From the NCBI GenBank assembly GCA_947685225.1, contig CANTUV010000008.1, forward strand, positions 44,141,501-44,205,500: a stretch of 64,000 nucleotides of DNA, in the 5' to 3' direction. The stretch's first letter is position 1. Each line of letters begins with the position of its first letter. Position numbers and translations under genes: made by a program. Source of the DNA: Garcia nutans. Its lineage: Eukaryota; Streptophyta; Magnoliopsida; Malpighiales; Euphorbiaceae. A model generated the notes under the pieces. That model ran no database searches and was not told where the DNA came from. It saw only the letters and a program-made list of their open reading frames with translations. Shown piece after piece: positions 21,756 to 34,351 of the stretch.

Positions 21756-23917
21756 TGTAGACCCTTGATTTTGGCCCTGGCCAGTCCGGTGCTAATTCCA
21801 AACCTTTGATTGGACTAATATATTGCAATAGGACATAAAATAAGCTAAATAAACTTTTAAAACCCTAATTGGGTATGTTTTAAAAGATTTGGTTGGTTTT
21901 TATATGATATCGGTGCATTAAACCCTATAACAGGTCTGATTCGAATGTTTGGTTGCTTTTTCACTTAATTCGAATGGTTTTTGGTCAATAGGGGTGTCCC
22001 ATGTCAAATTATGGTATCCAATTCAACATGGGGAAGTTTGATATGGGGTAGTCCCATATCAAAATGGGGCTCTCCCAGTCCGATATAGGATAGTTGTTTT
22101 TCATTCCATGTCGAATTCGAAAGTATACTTTGATATGGGCTCGGATTCTGTCAAAATTAAATCATTTGAAATTGAGATGGACTCGGTTTACATTGAACTC
22201 AAGTAATTGTAATTCAATATGGTCTCAGTTTGTGTTGAACCCATGAATTCAACATGCATCTGAATAAACTGTTCTTAAGAGGAAAACTTTCATGCTTAAC
22301 CTAATGGAGTTATTATAAATACAGGTTTTAAAAACCTGAAGAGGGACTTTTGGACTTGGGTTGGCTGCTGGAACTCTGAAAAATTTAGTAACCATCAATG
22401 AAAGGCTTCATAAACAAAAAGAAGCATCAAGGATAGACGAGGAAGATCAACAACACACAAACTTTACAAAGGCAATGCACTCACTGGCTTGGAGCTCACC
22501 CATAATTCTCATTCAAATGATTTTGGTGGAGCCAAGAAACGATGATATGCTTTAAATTAAATAAATATTATATGTTTTGATTATTTTAAATATTGAATGA
22601 GTTCTTTCTTCATTTAATTAAAGTTACAGTATGAAATTTCTTCTAAAATTAATTCATATGTTAGCTTACATGGAGTGCAGATTATTGTTTTGATAAATCA
22701 TAACGTTTAGAACCAGTAAACTTGTTTAACTTAGGATGTAAATTTGTTTTCTATTGCATGGTCACTTAATCAATATATTACACATATTCACATTAAGGTT
22801 TTTCCATATAAAACCTTACAGTAGCATCTACGCTCTTTAAAAATATTCACAGTTCATATAAACTTTAAAACTTTGATTAGTTTTTCACAAACGCTAAACC
22901 CTAATTCATTTAAAACCTTAAGCTACAAACATTATTTTTTATAAATACCAAACCCTAATTTATTTCTTCCTAAAACCCTAATTGTATGGTATTAGCCCTA
23001 AACCCTAATTTAATTAACCAAAAACCCTACTATTTTCTTAGAACTATAAAACCCTAATCAATTCTATTTTCCAAAATCCTTTCAGTAGCCTAAATATTTT
23101 AAATAATAATTATGTTAATTCCAAAGCCTTAAAACCTTAATGTTTTGAATCTAAATCCCAAAACCCTAAATGTTATTTATGAAACTCTAAATTGAGACAT
23201 AAACCTAAACTTGTATCTTTATTTGCTTCATTCAAGTTAGAAGCATGTTTATTATATGTTTTGATTAATGGTTTATTTATATCTTTGATGAATAATTTAT
23301 TTATGATGAATGGTTGGTTTTTTTTATTGATTTTTTTTGTTTCAAGAAATTATAACAGGTATGTTTCCATGGGTACCTCTTGTTGCAAGCATTAAGTAAT
23401 TTAAATTACTTCAAGTTTTGGATCAATGTAAAGGATACATTTCCACTAATTGGTGAGTATCTATTTTATTTATTTTCTCTTAGACATTGGATAATTGTAA
23501 AGGCATGTTTCCATCCATGGATGGGTGCCTATTTGCTTGTTTTGTTTGAACTTGTTGTGATTTTAATAAAATAATTATTTATCCTTATGACCACATATAG
23601 TATGGATAATATTGTATTAATTAAGAATTTTATAATATTAAGACCTAAAAAGGAGGCCGATTCCAATGAACCGGGCGTTGTGGGGGTGCTGGGTCATTCT
23701 CACCTACCCCACACGTACCCAACTTTTCGAACCCATTAGGGAGTTGGGGATTCCTTAGGAATTGAGTCATCCACCCCTTTCTTTTTCCCAGCCCATCTGG
23801 GTGGCGACTTCATTTTCTTTGGGCTTAGGCCCGTGTTCTCTAAGGCCCCGAGCCTAACAGTGCCAAAGTCGTAAGAACCATACCACATGGGAGTGGGGGC
23901 AAAAATCCCCACTTACA
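21756..23917 (+). repeat. 3' LTR of element A, family 2
   Basis: A 2162-bp LTR, start TGTAGACCCTTGATTTTG and end CCCCACTTACA. Its first half differs from family 1 and has ATATGGGG-type palindromes (about 21985-22110). The second half (AAACCCTAA-rich part, triple stem-loop, CCGGTTC palindrome remnant and terminal hairpin) is shared with family 1. TATA box at 22314. The likely target duplication is ATGAT (23918-23922); its partner is outside the window. Confidence 0.85.
22314..22321 (+). promoter_or_regulatory. TATA box in the 3' LTR of A
   Basis: TATAAATA about 560 bp into the LTR. Confidence 0.55.
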
Positions 23918-23996
23918 ATGATGCAATGGACAATATCATAATAAGAAGAAATAATATAAAGACCAATGGAATTAATTTCTCTTATCCCCAGTGGAC
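23918..23996 (-). other. PBS-region stub of element C, damaged primer binding site
   Basis: Read on the minus strand, this is the start of a leader like 8849-8945. The PBS has lost its first bases: the LTR end is followed directly by GTCCACTGGGGA, where TGGCGACTCCACTGGGGA is expected. The rest of element C was displaced by the insertion of element A. Confidence 0.7.
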
Positions 23997-26066
23997 TGTA
24001 AGCGGAGATTTTCATGCCCACTACCATGTGGAATGGTTCTTGCGACTTTGACACTATTAGGCTCAGGGCCTTAGAGAAAACGGGCCTAAACCCAGAAAAA
24101 ATGGAGCTGCCACCCAGACGGGCCTGGAAAAAGAAAGGAGTGGATGACTTAATTCCTAAGAAATCCCCAACCCCTTATTAGGTTTGGAAAGTTGGGTATG
24201 CATGGGGAAGGTGAGAATGACTGAGCACTCCCATAGCGCCCGTTTCATTCGAACCGGCCTCCTTTTCAGGTCTTAATATTATAAAATTCTTAAATATAAT
24301 GATATCATCCATACTATATACAATCATAAGAATAAATATCCATTTTATTAAAATCACAATAAGGTAAAAAAAAAATAAATGAATAGGCACCCATCCATTG
24401 ATGGAAATATGCCTTTAAAATTGTCCAATGTCCAAAAGAAAACAAATAAAATAGGATACCCACCAATTCATGGAAACATATCCTTTACATTGACCCAAAA
24501 CTTAAAACAAATTGAATTACATGAAACTTAACAACTGAGGTACCCAATTATGGAAACATACCTCTTACAATTTCTTGAAACTAAAAATAAATCAAAATAT
24601 TCATTCAAGTATTCATCATAAAATCAAATAAAAATAAATCATCCATTAAGACATGCAATAAATCATCCATCAACACATATAATAAACATGCATCCAAACT
24701 TAAGTAAAGTAGTAGATATATGAATGTAGATTTTACGCTTAAATTATGGTTTCTTGAATGAAATTATGGTTTAGAGGGTTTATGTTTAAAAACTAGGGTT
24801 TTAGGGCTTAGGGTTAGAAAATAGGGTTTTGATTTGAAAAACTAACATTATTATTATTTTAAAAAGATTATGGTTATTGTGTAATTAAAAAAATAGAATT
24901 TAACTGGGATTTTAGGGTTTGAGCAAATTAGGGTTTGGAATTTTTATGAAAGCTACTATGATGATATATGAAAAACTTTAAATGAAGTTGTTGTGGTATA
25001 TTGACTAAATGATCATGCACTTGAAAGAACTTAATCTAACAGGTTATTGGACTTGTTTCATATGAATGACAAAACAATATCATCAATTCATGCTCCACAT
25101 AAACTGACATGAATTAAAACTAAAGGGGTATGGCTTACTGGAATCAATCTTAGACAAAGATCATATGTATTTAATATTTAGAATAATCAAAAGCATGTTA
25201 TTTTGAATTAATCAAGAATGTATCATCGTTTGTTGGCTCCACCACAATTGTTCCATTGAAATTTTGGTCGAGCAACACCAAGACAGTGTGTTCATTGCCA
25301 TTGTAACATTATATGTCTTTGATCCTTCTTTGTCTTTCATTTTCTCTGTTTTCTTTTCTTGCTATGGTTTCCCCCTTGTTGATGCTTTGTTGTTGAGTTT
25401 TCCAAGAGCAAAAGTCCTTCCTCCGATCTTTAGAACCTATATTTATATAAGTTTTATTAGGTTTAAAGATCATGAAGCTTTATGTTTTCAAAATGGATTC
25501 CCTGATGCATATTGAATTAATCAATTTAATTCAACACAAATTGTGACCATGTTGGATTGAAACTACTCCAATATGAGGAAAACTGAGACCATCTTGAATT
25601 CAAGTGACCTTAATCTGATATGGAATCGAGGTCCATATCAAATTGGGAACCCAAATTCAATATGGACTGCCAAAAACCTGCCCCATATCGAAATGGGGCC
25701 CCATTTTGATATGGGGATATCCCCATATCAAATTGGGGCTCCCAATTCAATATGGGGAGCCTCCATATTGAATTGGGAGGCTCCCAATTGGATATGGGGC
25801 TTCCCCATGTCGAATTGGGTGCCTTAATTCCACATGGGTACCCTGGCCTACCCAAATCAGTGAAAAATCAACCAAACCTTCAAATCAGACCCATTTAGGG
25901 TTTAACATACCCGCATCAAATAAAAATCAACCAAACCTTTAAATTAAATCTAATTAGGGTTTAAAAAGTTTAATTAGCTTATTTTAGGTCTCATTAAAAT
26001 ATATTAATCCAATCAAAGGTTCAGAATTAGCACCGGACTAGCTAGGGCCAAAATCAAGGGTCTATA
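23997..26066 (-). mobile_element. LTR of element C, family 2, minus strand
   Basis: A 2070-bp LTR reading from 26066 (TATAGACCCTTGATTTTG, one base off the usual TGT start) to 23997 (CCGCTTACA). As the 5' LTR of a minus-strand element it is followed by the leader stub at 23918-23996. It has a TATA box at 25440-25447 and an array of palindromes at about 25655-25830. It appears inserted into the LTR of element D, with 26067-26071 as one flank. Confidence 0.8.
25440..25447 (-). promoter_or_regulatory. TATA box in LTR C
   Basis: TATAAATA on the minus strand, 620 bp into the LTR, downstream of the palindrome array. Confidence 0.5.
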
Positions 26067-26691
26067 GTAAGCTATTGCCTTGATAGTGTTTTTGTGTTTG
26101 ATGACTTTTCTATGTTGTTTGATGATATTTTATAGTTGTTTCCTTGCTTTATGTCAATTCTCATGTTGTTGCCCCTCTCTTGTTATTTTTAAACCTGTAT
26201 TTATAGAAGAACATATTAGGTTAAACCTTGTATTTAACTTCCTGTTTGGAAAGGTTTCCTGAGGCATATTGAATTAACTTAAGAGAAAACCCCGAGAATA
26301 TCGGATTAAAACTCCTTTAATTTGAGGCAAACCAAGACCATGTCAAACTAAAATAATCCTAATCCAACATGGAATCAATTTCATATCGAATTGGGGTCCC
26401 AATTTGATATGGGGCTGCCCCATGTTGAATTGGGTGTCCTAGTTCCACATGGGACACACCCATATAGAATTTTGAGTCTAACACAAGGCCCACATCAAAT
26501 TTGACCAAACCTTCAAATCTAACCTATTTAGGGTTTTTGAAGATTTAACTAGCTTATTTCAGGCCTTAAAGAATTGTACCAATCTAATCAAAGGCTTTAA
26601 AATAGGTTTAAGCCATTAAGAATGGATTGAACATAACTAGGCCTTCTTCAATTAGGATTGGACTAGCTATGGCCAAAATCAAGGGTCTACA
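26067..26691 (-). repeat. 3' LTR fragment of element D, family 2
   Basis: Reads TGTAGACCCTTGATTTTG from 26691. It resembles LTR C to about 130 bp past the TATA box (26198-26205), then ends at the junction with C. Confidence 0.8.
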
Positions 26692-26706
26692 AATTTCCCC
26701 TGCTTG
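26692..26706 (-). other. Polypurine tract of element D
   Basis: Minus strand CAAGCAGGGGAAATT directly before the LTR start at 26691, equivalent to 16001-16016. Confidence 0.8.
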
Positions 26707-26759
26707 AATGATCTAGAATTTATTCAGAGAGTGAAAAACAAACATGACATTGAGTTGAT

Positions 26760-26990
26760 TATGGATAAGGATCGGATTCTAGACCTAGGGATCTGGTTTG
26801 AGTTCTGGACCTGAGACTGCATTGGTTGGGTTCTGGAGACAAGACTGCATTGGTTAGGACCCCGAGATTGGATTGGCTGTGTTATGGACCCAAGGTTGGT
26901 TGGGTTCTAGACCCAAAATTGGATTAGTTGGGTTCTTGACTAGAGGTTGGTTGGGTTCTGGACCCGAAACTGAATTTGGGTGACTTTCTA
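26760..26990 (-). repeat. Degenerate array of GGGTTCTGGACC units
   Basis: About eight degenerate copies of a unit containing GGTTGGGTTCTGGACC (plus strand). This is the reverse of the CCAGAACCC core of the arrays in A and B, and it has the same position next to the PPT. Confidence 0.7.
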
Positions 26991-27185
26991 TTAATTTAGG
27001 GTTTTAGCTTTCTTTTAGCCATACAATTTAAGCTCTTCTAGCTGATTGATCTTCTATCATGGCTTTCTTCTAGCCACTTGCTCCATTCTTCAATGGATCA
27101 ACTTTAGCTCTTATAGCTAAACTAACCTTCTGTCATTTGGGAGTTTTGGCTTTCATCTTGCTAATTGTTCTATTCTTCAATGGGT

Positions 27186-27625
27186 TGTGGGTCTTCACCC
27201 TTCAAAATGGATCTTCATCCTTTAGACATCGAGTCTTCACCCTTTAAAATGGAACTTCATCCTTGGGACATCAGGTCTTCAACCTTTAAAATGGATCTTC
27301 ATCCTTGGACTTCATGTCTTCACACTTCAAAATGAATCTTCATCCTTTGGACATCGAGTCTTCAACCTTCAAAATGGATCTTCATCCTTGGACTTCGGGT
27401 CTTCACCCTTTAAATTGGATCTTCATCCTTTGGATATCGGGTCTTCACCCTTTAAAATGGATCTTCATCCTTGGACTTCGGGTCTTCACCCTTCAAATTA
27501 GATTTATATCATTGGACTTTGGGTCTCACCCTTCAAATTGGATTTTTATCATTTGGACATCGAGTCTTCACCCTTCAAAATGGATCTTCATCCTTGGACT
27601 TCAGTCCTTCATTGACTTCAACTCT
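27186..27625 (-). repeat. Tandem array, about 41-42 bp unit, element D
   Basis: About ten copies of a unit with CTTCACCCTTYAAAATGGAT and CTTCATCCTTGGACTTCGGG on the plus strand. The consensus differs from that of the arrays in A and B although period and position are similar. Confidence 0.9.
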
Positions 27626-29988
27626 TCTAGCTAGATTGATCTTTTATCTTTTGCATCTTCATTGTTTTGGGGTTATTACTTTCTTCATGTTATATTCTTT
27701 TTGTTCTTCTTTTTCCAAAAAAACTCAGCTATTTTTTAGCTAGTCATCACATCCTCTCTTTGTCCCCCTGCATGACAAAATATTGAAAGTGAGTCTGAAA
27801 ATGCTTTATACACATATAAACAAAAGAATTGAAAAGAGGAAGTCTTGCCCCCTGTGTAGGCTCGAACCAATTATTTTGTTCCCATGTAGGCTCTAATTGA
27901 TGTTTGTATTTTGTCTAATTCCTTGTATAAGCATGCATCTCCATTTTGTAAAGTGACTGGATCTTCTTAACACAATGTGCCTTTCATGCCTCTTGATTCC
28001 ATATCTACTTCATGTTTGCTTCATAGAGTATCCGTTGTTCACTTTGACAAAGAATAGACAATGCAAGATAAAAATGCAGTGTGATATGCTTATGTATGTA
28101 TGATATGCATGAATAATACTTACAGTGGTTCCATTGACTCAGAGACTGAGTGATCAGCTGAAGTGCTCCCATGGATTCCTTCTAGATGCTCATTCATATC
28201 TTACAATATAACATCAGAAGACTTTACATATATGGCTTCCAAGATGAAATCATGAGTAGTTGAGGCCATAGTAGGGTAGAGATACGAGAGACATCAATTT
28301 GGGTGGTAACTTCTCTATGACATGACCTTGCATGTGATCCTTTCATTAGTCCTCTTTTGGCCATTATGCCCTTTGAGGTTTGTCAATGTTGTTTACTTCA
28401 CTTAACTTGAAGGCTTTGTATGACAATTTTTTTTATTTTAAAAATCATATTTTGGCTTTGTCCAATTAGTGTCATTATACCTCAGGACTCAATTTTTCAA
28501 AATAACATATCTATAACATGAAAACCCTAGTTACCATACTAAACTTATGAATCATTTCCATTTAAGCAAGAACTATTGCACTTCAGATAGGCACATACAC
28601 ATTACTTAGCCAAAGGACTCATTGAGTTTAAATATTGTCTATCTCATATGCATACTTATTCAAACAATCTCCACTAATGGAATCTACCTACCAAGAGAGA
28701 TCAATAGGTCTATAATAGGTTTGAAATGGGCTCTATAAGGGACACGGGTTAAATGAATGCCATTTTTAGATTGGAGCTGATGTGACATTGATGATAAACA
28801 TTCACACTACAATCTTCTTGTTGGAACTGCATACTATTTGAGGTTCCATTTTCATCTTCTGGGCATCATTTCCCTATGACTCCATGAAATTACAAAGCTT
28901 GAATGTCCTTCCATCTTCTTGACAGAAATTTGGATCCAATTAGTACTATCTTGATCTTTAGACCATCCTTTTCTTCCTCTTTCTTTCTGTTCTTTTCCCT
29001 TTTGGAGTATCAAGTCTAAGACTTTTAAGATTGCAAACCTGAAGCTTTGAAAGATGATCTTTCTGTTTTTTCTTTTTCTTTATTCTTTATTATATTTTTC
29101 TTTTTTTCTCTTTTCTCTTTTTTTTTCTTTTCTCTTTTTTCCCTTTTTCCCTTTTTTCATTTTTTCTCTTTTTCTCCTTTTTTTTAGGTTCTAGCTCTAA
29201 AAGAGTTGTCTGGTTTGTACCAATTTGTGTTTTTGATAATGGATGAGTGGAGTGGCATAAGTCTACTTCAGTCCTGACTCTATCTCAATAAATCTGTGAA
29301 ATTAGGTCTAATTCAGGTGTCCTTCAACTATCTCTATAGTCTTGACTATATATCCTTCTCTTTAATCCTCTTTCTCTTTTGTTCCTTAGTGTTCATCAGA
29401 CTTGCCATAAGTATCACAATAGCTCAGGGTAGGTCATTGGGGTTTATAAACCAATGAAAAGCAAACTAAAATTTTATGAAGGCTCAAAGGGACATACTAG
29501 GGATTGATGTTAATAAGGCGGATACTAGTTCTTGGCTTACCAAACAATACCTTGATCATATCTCCCTTAAACAAGCAAAGTTCAATTTCACCTCAAAAGT
29601 TTCTCAAAGCATGTTCTAAAACTAACTAGGACCTAGACACTCATAATTATGCAGGAGCCCTCCCTACGTAAGTATACACAGCTCAATGCAATCAAAAAAT
29701 TCCCTCACCTAGTAAAGTCATTCGAATTATAATGCATAGATATACTAATTCAAGAATATAAAGCTAGACTCGTCATTAGTTTAACACTATATTGTCAAAA
29801 TCAATAAAATTATAAATTTAATAGCTGTAATTTATTCAAACAATCTGAATTTGAAAAACATAATTATTCTAGAAAATACCAAATAAAGAAAATGAAATAA
29901 AAACCAAACAAGCTAAGAGAAGTCTATTGAGTTAAAGTCAAAGATGCATCATTTATTTAGACATTTCAAGGGTTCCTCCATCTAAGTC
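27626..29988 (-). other. Pol-less non-coding block of element D
   Basis: Reverse-complement relative of 10858-13260 in element B. It includes PPT-like motifs at about 27766-27776 and 27848-27858 and the pyrimidine tract at 29080-29190. No pol domain is seen. The two PPT-like motifs are close together here, where B carries the PMD block. Confidence 0.65.
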
Positions 29989-31320
29989 TTAAAAAGTTGA
30001 TAAGACAGAACTTTCCTTTAATCCTTCATCTATCATAAAGGATGCTGGAAGCGGCATTCTTCCAAATTTAGGCAAAGGATTATTTTTGGTGTTGGGTTTT
30101 TTGGGCTCGGGTAGCTTACCACTGTCGATCAGATCTTGGATCTCATGCTTCAATTGAGTACATCTATCTATCTTGTGTGCTTGTGTTTGATGAAATTGAC
30201 AAAAAGCTTTGGTATCAAAGTCCAGTGGTAAAGGATTCAGCAAGGGTTAAGGAGCCAATGGTTGTAACAACCCTTTCTTCTGCAGCTTGTTGAAAACCTA
30301 AGACAAAGGTTTTCCCAACTCTGAGAATTATCTTCTATTTACTTAACTAGTTGTATTGATATCTACTGCATTCTATGCATTCTAGTCACTAGACTGATAA
30401 TTCTTTCTTCTAGAAAAATGGCTCTTCTGTCTTCCCCATTCTTCTATTTGTAAACCAACTTGGAGAAGATCTTTGAAATCCTTTATAAGGGTGTGAGACA
30501 TCCATTCATGTAGGCTGGGTAGGACACCGCTAACTATTATTCTAATATGGTCAGATTCATCAGGCCTCTTCTTAAGCAACGCAGCCTTATTCCTCCATCT
30601 CTTCACACAATCAACAAAATTTTCATTCTGCTTTTGCCTTATTGATTCTACCTCCATAAGAGTTACTTCCAATTCAGCATTGTACCCATACTACTAGATG
30701 AAGGCTTTATATAGCATATTCCAATCTTTTTGGGTACTTTCCTCTAAGGTATTGAAATATTTTTACACAATAGGATTCAATGAGAGCATGAAATACCTTA
30801 GAGTTTGAGCCTTAGTGGCTCTAGGAGACTGCATAGTAGTGATGTACTACTTAACATGCAAGTGAGGATTCCCTGTACCATTGTACCTAGCAAAATAAGG
30901 TATCTTGAACTTGTAAGAAACTTCTTCATCTTGCTCAAATAGCTTGTCCACTTTGGACACCTCTTCAGCCTTTAACTTCTTCTCAAACTTTTTCTCTAAA
31001 TCAATAATCATCCTTTTTACATCTGATGTTTCAGTCTTTTCCATGGTTACCTTCCCCGTAGTCTTCACATCCTTCTTCTTATCTTGTGGATCCTGGAAAT
31101 ACTAGGCCCAATCATCATCTTCAATCATTACTTTGTCATCATCATAGGCTGCTTCAGTAACCTTAACCTTTCCCTTGTCTTTCTGATTCTTAGTACTAGC
31201 AGATGTTTCAATAATGTTTCCCAATAATGTAGCCACCTGGCTTTTCATGGTCTCAGCTAGGGCCTCCTTTAGTTCTTCCATCTTGGAGTTGATTGCATCA
31301 TCCACCATCTTCTGAATCTA
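29989..31320 (-). pseudogene. Decayed gag of element D
   Basis: Three pieces in order on the minus strand. 31308-31102 is the N-terminus (MVDDAINSKMEELKEALAET, ending in an acidic DDDKVMIEDDDWA). 31068-30847 has KKFEKKLKAEE and SYKFKIPYFARYNGT. 30672-30382 is the core, with ENFVDCVKRWRNKAALLK. The C2HC region FCQFHQTQAHKIDRCTQLKH lies near 30205-30145. A TAG follows HVK at 30849-30847, at the same codon as in element E. The frame ends at 29989 without reaching protease. Confidence 0.8.
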
Positions 31321-32097
31321 TTTAAGTTCCATTACTCATGGTGAGAAGCTAACCGAATCATTATTCGATTCTATGTCACTAGTGTAGGTTGGATTATTGT
31401 ACGATCTTGATCTGTTGTACTCTAGGTCTATGAGCCAAAAAGGATTAAAGCCATGTAATGTAATGTAATGTATGTATGCATGTATGCACAAATAGAAAAA
31501 CAATCAAAGATACTTAGGACGTTCCTTCCAACCTTATATCACCCACAAATGAATTGAGAGTCTCTTTTTCCTAGGACTATGGTTAACAAAATATCAATAT
31601 GGAACATCTTATTTTCAAAATATTTACTCAAATAGTTTTAACCAATAGTTATATTTTCAAACATAGAAGTCAGTCCATGATAATTCCTATTAACTAGGCT
31701 TTAATCCATTGAATTAACTAAAAATAGCTTTTATGCTATATTGGATTAAAACAAAATTAAGAGGTTTATCATAAATAGATTTCCCATTTGGAAAAGCAAC
31801 TAATGATTCATTCCAAAAATAAGTCTATGATTAATGATTCTTGGTATAAATTGGGCCCACAATTGGTTTGTGTTATTCCATAATTGACCTAAATAGTTTG
31901 TAAGCTCATTCAGAAAGATGGTTAGGGAAAATAATTTTGTTTTCAAAGCCCATTGTAAAAAATATTTGTTTAAAAATGAATTTCGGGCTTTGTATTTGGG
32001 TCATGAGGTAGAAAAGAATTTTTAACCCATTTAGAAAAGTTTTATGTCTAAAGACCATCATGAAAAATTTTGAAAATAGTTTTGGTCTTTTGGATTT
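31321..32097 (-). other. Leader of element D, 5'-truncated
   Basis: Matches the leaders of B (about 9280-10000) and E (about 34730-35480) in reverse. It ends at about 32097, where sequence switches to a plus-strand LTR. ATGTA microsatellite-like repeats are near 31453-31485. Confidence 0.6.
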
Positions 32098-34333
32098 AAC
32101 GAAAAAATTGACGACGAAAAAATTTCGTCGCCGAAATTCTAATTGGTCAAGGCCAATTCGCCCGCAGGAATTTCCTACGGGCGAATTTCCTATGGCCCAA
32201 GGCCATTTTGCCGTAGGAAATTCCTGCGGTAAAATTGGCTGGCCACGTGCCCAACTCTCGTAATTTCGCACCAATCCTTGCAGTTTTGTCCAGCGCTCGC
32301 AATTTCGCCAGCAAAAATTTTCCAACATAATTTTTTTTCGAAACCAAATTCTATTTGGTTTCGGTTTCTTTTCCTAATTAATTTTAGTTTCCTTAAATAA
32401 TTAGAATTAATCATATAAATTTTCCTATAAATAGCACTTTAAAAGACAAAAAAAAGAGGGGATTTTGGAGAAGGACTTTGGACTCGAACTTGGGACTAGA
32501 CCTATCGGAGAGTGGGACTTTGATTAGGTGATCGAAACTTGGAGTACAGAAAACCATAGCAATAACCAAGCAATCAACAATTCATCAAAGGCAGCAACCT
32601 TGTCTTGGTCTTTGTTCATCGAGAAAGCAACTTTTTGGTGGAACCAACTACGCAGGTTTGATCCTTCATCATAAATTACTTATGATCACAGTAGCTTTGT
32701 TTCTTTTATTCATAAGAATATACACACAAAACTTTGATCTTTAAATATGTAGTAGCTTAATCTTCGTTTGAATAATCTAATTTATTTCTTATGTTTTCAA
32801 AAACCTTCAAATCCTTAATTTATTTCTTCTGTTTCTTCTAAAACTTAAAACCCTAAAATGTTTCTTCTAAAACTTAAAACCCTAAAACATTTCTTCTAAA
32901 CCTGAAAACCCTAAATTGTTCCTCCTATTTACAAAAACCCTAAAAAAATACTTTTCTGTTTCCAAAAATCTTAAAAACCCTAATTTATTTATTCTATCTC
33001 CAAAAAACCCTAATTCATTTCTTTTGTTTCCAAGAACCTTAAATCGTTTTTCCTATTTCCAAAAACTTGAAAAAACCCTAAACTATTTTCCTCTAACTTT
33101 TTTCCAAAATTCCCAAATGTTTTCTTAAATCTCCAAACCCTAACCTACTTTACAGTTTCTAAAAATCATAATTACTTTATAAAACTCTAAACTATTTTCA
33201 TCAATTCCAAAACAAAAATAGTAAACCCAAGTTTTCCTAAACCCTAATTCAGTGAACTTAAAACCCCAAACTAGTTAATCTAAACCCTAAATACTAATCC
33301 TTAAAACCTTAAAATCTTATAAACCTAAACCTTAAAACTCAATACAGTAAAATTAAAATCACAATCCAGTAACCAAGAGCTATAAACCTAATGTCTTAAG
33401 ATTCTAAGACCCTAATTTTATGATGTCCCCCTTAAACCCTAATTTGATCAATCAAAGAACCTTACTAATTTCTTAAATTCATGAAACCCTAATCCATTCC
33501 AATTTTCTTAAACCTTTACAGTAGGCTAAATAAATAACAATAATAATACTAAAATCCCAAAACCCTAAATGTTAATTAAAGAACTTTAAATAGAAACAGT
33601 AAACCCTAATTTGTATCTTTACTTGCTTTATTTTTAGATTTGATTATGTAGTTTATTATATGCTTTGATGGTTGATTTATTTAATTTCAATGCTTGATTT
33701 ATTTAATTTATCATGGATGGATGTTTTCTTTATTGTTATTATTTATTTATTTTAGTTTTAAAATTGTAAGAGGTATGTTTCCACTTTGTGGTTAACTCAT
33801 TAGTTAAATATCATGTAATTTAAATTGCTTTTATATTTTGGACCAATGTAAAGGACATGTTTCTACCTTTTGGTGGGTGTCCTATTTAGTTTAGACATGG
33901 ATGATGTAAGGACATGTTTTCATCTTCTGATGGGTGTCCATTTATTTGCTTTGCTTTGTTTGGATATTGCTTTGATTTTAATACAATGATGCTTTATTTC
34001 AATTGTTGCGTGTAATATGGATAATATTGTTATATTTAATAATTTTATAATATTAAGACCTGTAAAGGAGGCCGGTTCCAATGAACCGGGCGTTGTGAGG
34101 GTATTGGGCCATTTCTCACCTTCCCCACACGTACCCAACTTTCTGAACCCATTAGGGGGTTGAAGATTCCTTAGGAATTGAGTCATCCACCTCTTTCTTT
34201 TTCCCAGCCCGTCCGGGTGATGACTCCATTTTTTCCAGACTTAGGTCCTTATTCTCTGAGGCCCCGAGCCTAAACAGTGCCGAAGTTGCAAAAACCATTC
34301 CACCGGGAGTGGGGGGAAAAATCCCCGCTCACA
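32098..34333 (+). repeat. 5' LTR of element E, family 1, 5'-truncated
   Basis: Lacks the TGTAGACCC start and begins in the GC-rich palindromic block (to about 32245). It then has the TATA box (32426-32433), AAACCCTAA-rich sequence (about 32870-33590), the triple stem-loop (about 33768-33950) and the terminal CCCCGCTCACA at 34333. The PBS follows. Confidence 0.85.
32426..32433 (+). promoter_or_regulatory. TATA box in LTR E
   Basis: TATAAATA downstream of the palindromic block, as in the other family 1 LTRs. Confidence 0.6.
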
Positions 34334-34334
34334 G

Positions 34335-34351
34335 TGGCGACTCCACTGGGA
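34335..34351 (+). other. Primer binding site of element E
   Basis: TGGCGACTCCACTGGGA, one base after the LTR end. Compared with B it is short of one G in the GGGG run. Confidence 0.75.

Larger units (their letters stand above)
26067..32097 (-). mobile_element. Non-autonomous Tat-type element D, partial, minus strand
   Basis: From right to left: a leader (32097-31321), a decayed gag (31308-29989), a pol-less block (29940-28150), tandem arrays, a PPT (26692-26706) and the first 625 bp of the 3' LTR (26691-26067) up to the point where C inserted. It lacks the PMD block that B has between its PPT-like motifs. Its 5' LTR is gone, replaced by the truncated LTR of E. Confidence 0.75.

Noticed and set aside
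27305..27743. Phe/Leu/Ser-rich frames over the D array
   Set aside because: Translation of the tandem repeats, not a gene.
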